A DNA stretch of 64,000 nt, from assembly GCA_036417435.1 (NCBI GenBank), contig CM070918.1:30077523-30141522 (forward strand), in the 5' to 3' direction. Below are positions 12,501 through 21,500 of the stretch, piece after piece. A model generated the notes under the pieces. The model saw nothing but the letters and a program-made list of their open reading frames with translations, had not been told where the DNA came from and did not search any database. Position numbers and translations under genes: made by a program. How positions within the stretch are numbered: position 1 is the stretch's first letter; each line of letters starts with the position of its first letter. This DNA comes from Inia geoffrensis. Its lineage: Eukaryota; Chordata; Mammalia; Artiodactyla; Iniidae.

Positions 12501-15500
12501 CTTGGACCGGGGCCTGGGGGGGTCTGCCCTTTGCTTCTGGCTGGGCTGCTGGTGGCTGGGTGATGCTGGGCCTTCGCTTGTCCTCTCTGGGCCTCAGTGG
12601 GACCCGCCTGTCCCTCCTCCATCCTGCACAAGGCTCTGGGACCTCCTGCAGTCACCTGGGAACCCCACTTGGGTGAGTCATCTCATCCACACCCCTGCCT
12701 CTGGGCAAGTAGATGTAGGTTCCTGGGCTGATGCCGTCGCGGGTGTCTGATTCCAGAAACGCGTCCCCCAAGGGGCGGTCAGAGGATGACTCATATGATG
12801 ATGAGATGCTGTCAGCCATCGAGGGCCTCAGCTCCACGAGGTGAGGCTCCGAGACCTGTGCTCGCCTTGTGCCTCATACCCAGTGGCTGTGTCCGTGGTA
12901 CTGCCTCCTGAGGGTGGCCCCCCACGCCCCCCACCCCGACTCCTCCAGGCGCCACCTCTCACTGCCTGTGTCTCCACCCCACAGACCCTGCTGCTCCAAG
13001 TCTGATGACTTCTACACCTTTGGGTCCATCTTCCTGGAGAAGGGCTTCGAGCGAGAGGTGAGGACCTCTGAGCAGCCCCAGGAACAGGGGCTCCAAGGCC
13101 TGGGGTGGGGAGATGGGTGCTGGCCACAGGGTAGCCAACACCCCCAGAAGGTCTGCTCAGGGAGGGTGCTGGGGAGTTGCTCCAGCTGCCACTGGGGTGG
13201 GGACGGGGCTCAGTGCAGCCTGTTTGGGTTCTCTTCTTATTGGCCTCGCCCCTGCACCTGACACCCCCATTAGTGGTTCCCCGACTTGGGTTTGGGAGAC
13301 TTTGCTCCCTTCAAATGCCAAACCTCAGCCAGTGCTGATAGGGGCCAGCGTGCACCTTTGGCTCTGTACTTTTTAGGAAAAAGCCCCAAACTCGGTATCA
13401 GTTTGACAGGGCCTGACCGGTTCTCCTTTCTGGCTGCTGTAACACCATGCTTGTGTCCCACTAGTGACCATTCACTTATTTTTCGAGAGCCTACTGGTTC
13501 TGGCAACGTCCAAGGCACGTGTGTGTCATTCTGCCCTCACCTGCAGGCCAAGGTGGGCGAAGGTACCCATGTCATGGACCCCAAGGTTTGGGGCGTCTTG
13601 GCCTCAGGTGTGGCCTGAGAGAGTGACCCAGCCCACGGCCCTCTGGTGCTGGGACCTCTCTGCCGCTTCAGCCTCCAGGACTGGGGGGGCTCCCTGAGTT
13701 GGGGGCTCCCTGTGTGGGGAGCTTGGGGTCTGGAGGCAGGTGTGGTCACCAGGAGAGCCGCCTGGCGGGCCACCTGCTGGCTGTGAGACCTGGACAGGCT
13801 GCCGGGCTCCCTGAGCCTCGGTTTGCTCATCTGCAGCAGGAGCCCTGTAGGCTGAGATCTTGAGACGGTGCCGGGTGTGGCGGGACGGGCAGCACGGGTC
13901 CCCCTTGGGGCTTGGGGCTCAGGCCTGGCCATGCTCCTCGGTTTGGGGTGAGAACAGAACCCCCACTAGCCCCAGTCGCAGCAGCCCCAGAGCTCTCATT
14001 TGGTTCTTGCCCACAGACTTGGGCTACGGGCTTTACAGGGACCTTGGAAATGAAGTCGGAGACCTGGGCGGGGTGGGGGAGGGGAAGGTTTCGCCTCTAA
14101 ATATAAAAGAGAGACTGCAGAATGGAAACAGATGAAAATTGTTTGTTCGTGATGATGTAACAGTCAAGGAGGGGAGGAAGTCAAGGAGGGGGTGTAAGGT
14201 TTTTCTTAGAGATGATTAACTCGAGCCAGGGTGGAGCCCAGGAAGGGGTCAGAGCAAGTAGCCTGCCCTGCCAGCGGGGCCTCTTCTGCCCGGCCGCCCC
14301 TCACAGTCTCTGTCGCCCCCAGTACCGCCTGGCACCCATCCCGCGGGCACGCTACTACTTTGCTTGTGCCAGCCTCGTGTTCATCTGCATCCTGATCGTC
14401 CATGCCCTGCTGATGCCCAGGTCAGTCGGGGGTTGGGCCGGGTGGTCAGGCACACGGGTCAGGCTAGGAGGGGTGGTGGCCTTGCAGATCCCACCAGAAG
14501 ACCTGCAGGAAGGGGCTGGCTGTCAGAGTTAGTCCCTTTAGTCCCTTTAGGCGCCAGAGCCCCAGAAACTGGCCCTAGCACCGTGGCCCCCATACCTGGA
14601 GTTGCCAACGTTTAGTTTTAGTTTTAGTTGAACACGCTTTGCTCGCTCAAGCCGCAGGCCTCCCCACTCCCAGATGCCTCTCGCCTTCAAAGTCACCTGT
14701 TTTCTGTATGGCCCTTCAGGCATTTCAGTTTTTTGTGACTGTTGCCTTAGGTGTTTGGAGTCCTAGAAGGGCAGACTCCTAAAACCATAGCTGCTACCAC
14801 TTCCCTCTTAGGTGTGGGCAATTGAGGCCTGGGGGGCTTAATGACTTATCCAGGGTGTGTGGCCAGTACACAGGAGCCGCTGAGATTCACGCTCCTGCGA
14901 AAGGGCTGTGTTGCTGGGGGCGGGGGCAGGGGGCTGAGGTCACAGGGAGGTAGGAAGGTCAGCCAGTTGGCGGCTTCTGGAAGGGTAGTTAGGCCAAAGG
15001 ATCCACTAGGATCGTGGTTCAAAATGTGCTTAATAAAGACGAAATAGGGAACACTTTTTGATGGTGCTTGTGTGCCGGACAAGAGTCTGAAGGCCGTATA
15101 ATCAGTTATTTCTTGGATACTTGGCCCGGAAAGCGGGGCGTGATGTTGACCTTGGCCCTCGTATCTCGGCCAGTCCTTGTGTGTTGTTCGTGGGGCAGCT
15201 GGACCACGGTGTGCAGTGTGCCCCTTCGGCTGAGTGCAGAGTAGCCGTTTGGGAGGGGGGAGAAGGTGAACCGAGGCGCTGGGGGTGGGGAGCATGCTGG
15301 TGGCTTGGCCTGGGGCAGAGGGTCCCCCAGAACTTAGGTTTCTCCTTTCTCTCCAGGATGGCGGCTCTGGGTGTGTCCTTTGGGCTGGTGGCCTGCGTGC
15401 TTGGGCTGGTACTAGGCTTGTGCTTTGCCCGTGAGCTGTTGGTGAGTGGGGAGGCCCCTGACTGGGCGGCGGGCAGGCCGGGCCCCCCAGGTGTCGGGGC

Positions 15501-18500
15501 TGTGGTGGTGCGAGCCCCGGCCCCGTGACCCCTGCCCCTCCGGCCTGGAGCACGGTCCGGAGGCTTCTCCCAGGGCTGTCCGTCCTATGTGCCAGTAGTC
15601 TGCAAGTGGCTGTGGCTGTCCCCAGCCCCAAGGGTGGGGCTGTCCCTTCTGTCTACGCACCACCCATGTCCTGAGCTCTGGGCCGGGCAGGCGCAGCACC
15701 CCTGACTCCCCAGCAGAGCTCTCAGAAGCTCTCGCTCTGCTGGGCCCTTGGGCTGTGGGCGCCCGGGCCAGGCCTTCGGCGGGCTCTCCCTCCACCTCGT
15801 GGGTGGGTGCTGGGTGATGACACTGTGATTCCGCAGAGGTGCTGCCCGGCCCGGGGCGCGCTCCGAGCCATCTCTGAGAGGGTGGAGACGCAGCCCCTGC
15901 TGCGGGTGTCCCTGGCCGTCCTGACCATCGGCAGCCTGCTCGCCGTCGCCATTGTCAACCTGGTGGGTTCTGCGGCGGGGACGGCAGCCTGGCAAAGACC
16001 CCTCGGGCTGTGCATGCTTCCGGGGAGGAGGGAGCAGTCTTTGACCCTGGGGACCTCCGGATTCTAGAATCCTATAATCCTGTTGCCTAAAAGCCCATCT
16101 GGTGTGACCGTATCCAGAGCCCTGTGAGGTTCCCGTGGCGGCTCTGAGCTCCTCACCCTGTGTTTGTCACATGAGGACTTGGGGCTCCCCAGAGCGTTCA
16201 CGTGGCCGACCCCACAGGGCCGCCACGGTGTCCTTGACATCCCGGTCTTTCTTTCCAGCCCCTGAGGAGGTCCTGTCTCAGCCTCTCTGAGACCCAGTCT
16301 CCTCGCTGGGGATGAGCAGCCCTGGGTACAAGCTGGAGGGGACGCCTGGGCCCTGCTTCTCGGGCCGGGCTCGTGTGCTTTGGGCTCAGACAGCACTTGT
16401 CCCACCTGGTCCTGCCCCGCTCCGACATTTAGAGCCAGCGTCTCTCCCGTCTCCGTGTCCCCTGCACTAGGGACTCTGTGACCACATCCCTCAGCGTCAC
16501 CTGCGGAGAAGGGGGCTCACTGCAAACGCTGCTCCCAGCTTCCGCCCCCGCCCTGAGTCAGGCGCTGGGGTGGCGTCCCTGGGCCTTCTTTGGGCTCCCT
16601 CTTCCCACAGTGAAGCTGCCAGCTGTGGTGGGACGTCGGGGGCAAGAGGCTCCGACCAGGCTTAGAGCCGGGCCTGGCAGGAGATGCCCATGGCGCTCTT
16701 GGAGGCCCTGGCCCTGCCCTCTGCCCCCTCCAGGTCCCCAGCCCCGCTCATCCGGGTCAGACCCTGGAGCCCCTGGACCACCCCTCACGGGGACCTATTT
16801 TTTCTGTAGCCACTGATGCCTTTCCCGGCCCCAGGGCTGCCTGCTGGGAACGAGACGGGCCCGGGGGCCATGAGCAGCTGGGAGAGGACCCTGTGCAAGC
16901 TCCTCCCGGTGAGTGTGTCCCCCGGGGCTCCTGGTGGCCTCACTCGGACTGTCCCTGCGTGCTCAGAACACACTGAGCACCGGAGCCCATGGGCATGGAA
17001 GAGCCGAGTCCCCCCGCTCCCAGGCGAGGCGACAGAGCAGGGCCGGGTGGGGCTAAGGGGTCCAGGTGCTGGTGCCTGGGTCCAAGGCGAGAGGGTGGGA
17101 GCGCCCTGTGCTGGTGGTTGTCTCCTGACCACGCTCGTCATGATCTCCACTTCATGGATGGGGAAGTGGGCGCGGGGAGGGCGACAGATTTGCCTCATGG
17201 GTGGCGGCGCCAGGACTGGGCCCAGGTGGGCTGACACTAGAAGCTGTGCCTGGAGCACCCTCCCGGACAGGACGAGGGCTGTGGGACTTGAGGGGCGTGG
17301 TGGTGAATTTGAGCTGGTCTCTAAAGGGCAGAAAGGTTATGGGACGGGGGTTGGAAGAGGGGACAGCGAAAAAAAGCCAAGGCAGGGAGTGGGCACAGTA
17401 GGTTTCAGGTGGTCGTGTCACGGGGAGGGGGTGGGGGAGGATTGGGAGATGAAGTCAGAGGTAGGTTAGATCCAGCTCCAGTGGAGCATGAGTGCCAGGG
17501 TGAAGAGCTTGATCTTTATTCTGGGGGCAGCAGGGAGCCACAGCATGCTCTTGAGCAGGAGAGTAACATGGGCAGAGATGCACTTTGGGAGGGACCGGCT
17601 CATGGCAGAACTCAGATCACTGCCTGGACCTTGTCACAGCCTCCCCAGCACCTGCATTTTTATTTACTGCGTTTCTCTTTCCTTGAGTTCACTTGCCATA
17701 AGTGGAAGGAAAAATATAGTAAAAACAACACAATATAGAAAGTTTCAGATTCCGTTGCCTGCTGTTCGTTAAGGGAGGTCAGCGAGGCAGGAGAGTGGTG
17801 CTGAAGACACACTGGATCTTCATGGATTCCTCTGTGGCTAAAGGTGTCCCTCCCTTGGGTGACCTCTGATCCGGGAGGTGCCTCTTGGTGATGGGAGATG
17901 GTGGGGTGACCGACGTCCCCGTCTCCCCAGTATTACACCTGCAGCTGTATCCTGGCATTCATCGCCTGCTCTGTCTTCCTGCGGATGAACCTGGAGCTGA
18001 AGGTCGTGCTGTTGACAGTGGCCTTGGTGGCCTACCTGGTGCTCTTCAACATCTCCCCGTGCTGGCAGTGGGACTGCTGTGGCCACAGCCTGGGCAACCT
18101 CACCAAGACCAATGGCACCCTCAGGTGGGGCCCAGACCCCACACTGCCGGGACCCCTGCCCACTGCCTGTCTCTACTGTGGCCCATTGTAGCACTTTTTG
18201 TCTTGTCTCAGTGTCATTTCAAACTAAGGTGCTTTTGCATTCACAGTCCCCTCTGGACCGGACACCTTGTGGGCTGGACCGACAGGTGGCATGGTTTCCG
18301 CTTTACAGAAGGGGAAGTGATGGGCTCAGGCCCTGGGTCTGCAGCACTCAGAGCTCAGTGTGACTGATTTGCAGGGGGTGTCCCCAGTCGCAGGAGGCCA
18401 CCTGGGTGATCCTGTCTCTAGGCCAGCCTGGGGGCGGGCGGCGGAGGCTTCAGCTCTAGCACAGTCCCCTGCTTTGAGCCGTGTCCCTGGTCTCCAGAGC

Positions 18501-21500
18501 TCTGGAGAGAGCAGTTGGTGCTGGTCTATTTGCAGACTGATGCGAGGGGCTGGGGGCTCTGGGCCTCAAGTGGATTGAGGAGCGGGGGCCTGGCTCCCCT
18601 TGAACTAAAGGGCAGGAGCCTGGGGACCCAGAACTAGGTGTGCTCCTGTGGATCTGGCTTGCACCTGCACATTGCTTCTGCCGACCTGCAAGCCCTGCTC
18701 ACCTCGAGGAGCTCTGGCTGCCTGTGGCCGCTCCCCTGCCTGCCTAGAGTGCTTTCCTTCAGACTTCGCCATGAATATCTCCTGAGACCCAGGTGTGAGC
18801 TCAGCTGTCACCTCCCTGTCAACTGTACGTCCCTCTTCTTTACAACCTGAAGCGTCCTGTTTGCCAACCCCGAGAACGTGAGCTCCGAGGGCAACGATCT
18901 CCCATCTTGTTCACTTTCCCGTGGGCTGGCCCTGCGTCTGGGCCTCATGCCATCCCCTGAATGTGGGGGGCTTTGGGCGGAAGTGGAGATGACGCCTGCC
19001 TTTCCCCTCATATCTGGCAGCTCGCTGTCCTGTTCATGGGATCTGAAGACAATGATCAATTTCTACCTGGTCCTGTTTTACACCACCCTCATCATGCTCT
19101 CCAGACAGGTATGGCCCAGGAGGCGCCCACTGCGTCCCTAGCTCAACCTGGCTACTTGTACCTCTTTCTGGAGAGGCCAGGGGCGGGGCTGGGGCTGCCT
19201 GAGATTTGAAACAGCACACAGGACTGCAGTCTTTCGGGGAGCTCTGGTCCCTGGGTCGGGGTCCTGGGCAAGTGTCCTTTCCTCCCATCAGGACACGAGT
19301 GACATTTAATCCTGTGGGTCACTTGGCTGACTGGGGAGTGGCTGTTGAGTTGGGGACGTTTGCCAGGGGCACAGGCTGGAGTGCTGATGGGCCGGCTCCG
19401 TAGCCCCCAGGGTTACGAGTGCGCTCTGCCCTCGCTCACTGCGGCCGGGACACCGATGTTCCCTTCTGTCCGCAGATTGACTATTACTGCCGCCTGGACT
19501 GTCTGTGGAAGAAGAAGTTCAAGAAGGAACACGAGGAGTTTGAAACCATGGAGAATGTGAACCGCCTTCTTCTAGAGAATGTGCTGCCAGCCCACGTGGC
19601 CGCCCACTTCATTGGTGACAAGTTAAATGAGGTGTGGGTGAGAGGGGGCTCAGTCACTAGGACAGGGAAACTGAAGGTACAGATGTGGTCCCGTGGAGGG
19701 ATGCGCTATAGCTACAGGGTGCTTTCTGCACTTGGTTTCCATGGCTCTTGGCCTCACTGATGCGCCCAGGAGACAATGTGTGGTGTTAGCTGTAAGAACA
19801 CAGGCTTTGGATCGGAGACTAGGGTTCAGGTGTGATTGTGGACAAGATCTCTCACTGCCCTGGGCCTTGATTTTCACATCTATAAAATGGGGCTGATAGT
19901 GCTTGGCTGGCAGGATGGTTGCAAGGATCAAATGTCCAGGTATCTGCAATCTGGACCATCTGTTGATGAAAACATGCATTTTTACCAATTCTGTGTAGCA
20001 GAGAGTTTTTTTATCTATGGAAACTCAGGCCCGGTGGCCATGGAACCCAGGCCTCCTGATGGCTACCTTCTGCTACCCACGGGTTCTCAAGCCCAGCTGT
20101 CCAGAACCGGGGTACTTAAAGGAGCCCCAAACCAACCTGAGTCTGACCCTCCCGAACACATTGATTCGGAATCTCCTGTTTTTGTAACGGCCCCCACTTG
20201 AGTCCCATGTGCAGCCAGCATCTGCTCCTGGAGTGTGAGGAGTCGCCTCCGTCTCCTTCCCCACTGCCACCCGCCCCAACGAGGCCTGGTGGCCACAGGG
20301 TCATGTTTCTTCCCACCCCCAATCCAGGACTGGTACCATCAGTCCTATGACTGCGTGTGTGTCATGTTTGCATCGGTGCCGGACTTCAAAGTATTCTACA
20401 CGGAGTGCGACGTCAACAAGGAAGGGCTGGAGTGCCTGCGCCTGTTGAACGAGATCATAGCTGACTTTGATGAGGTAAGGCCTCCCTCCACACAGCCTGG
20501 AGAGGGCAGGGTGGGGCCGGGGGCAGCCTGCGCCCACTGAACACGTGTGCTGTGGCGCCCTCGGGGAGAACAGGGAGAACACACGGTACGCAAATTATAA
20601 AAAGTACCTACACGTTTGCTTGTTTGTTTTGTCACGATGTAGTCCATCTTCTCTGTGAGGGGCAGCTTGCTTAGATTAGATTTAGGTTGTAGAACAGTCT
20701 GATTTCCTGCTCAGCCCGTGCTAGCAACCTGTTTCAAAGGAAGTCACTCAGTTTGGGCTTAACTCTTAGCTGCAAATAATTGACATTCCTGTGTAGATAC
20801 TGTTGGGTGGGGTGTTTGCTCCTTCCGCAGGAATGAGACCAGATGGGAATGGAAGAGACAGGGAATGTCAGGGAACAGAGACGAGGGAGCAGCAGGGAGA
20901 GAACCCAGAGGCTGTGTCCCCACCTGTACAGAGATGTGAACTCAGGTGGGAAGGGCCCCGCATGAGAAATGTTCGCATTAGCAGTGGCGGTGGGAGAGAA
21001 TCCTACACCCTTCTTAGAATCTGGGACAGGCCTGGGCTGCAGCTGTGTTGTATGGCCTGCTTTCTTTCGTCTTATAGCTGCTGTTAAAGCCCAAGTTCAG
21101 TGGTGTGGAGAAGATCAAGACCATCGGCAGCACGTACATGGCAGCTGCAGGGCTCAGCATCCCCTCAGGGCACGAGAACCAGGTACCCAGGCAATCTGGT
21201 GGTCTCATGTCCCAGCCCCAGATGAGGGGAAATTCAAGACAGCCCCAGACCGACACCTCTCCGTGCCCCCTCCTTTGAGGGGAGGGCAGAGGAGCTCATG
21301 GCTCAGCCTGAGGGAGCCTTTTGGTGGAGGGGTTGGGGCAGGCGGCCCCTCACCGGGAGGGGAGCTTAGGTGGGGGAGCAGGTCCTAGACCCTCTGTGGA
21401 GGAGCCTCGGTACATCTCTGCCCATCAGTGGTCCCCCATGGGTTTCACGCCCAGGCTGGCACACAGCGCTCAGCAGGTCAGGGTGTTCTGGAGCGTCCGT

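Noticed and set aside
14846..15631. 261-codon open frame on the - strand
   Set aside because: It lies antisense across a real ADCY7 exon (15357-15441) and a MIR fragment; composition-driven shadow.
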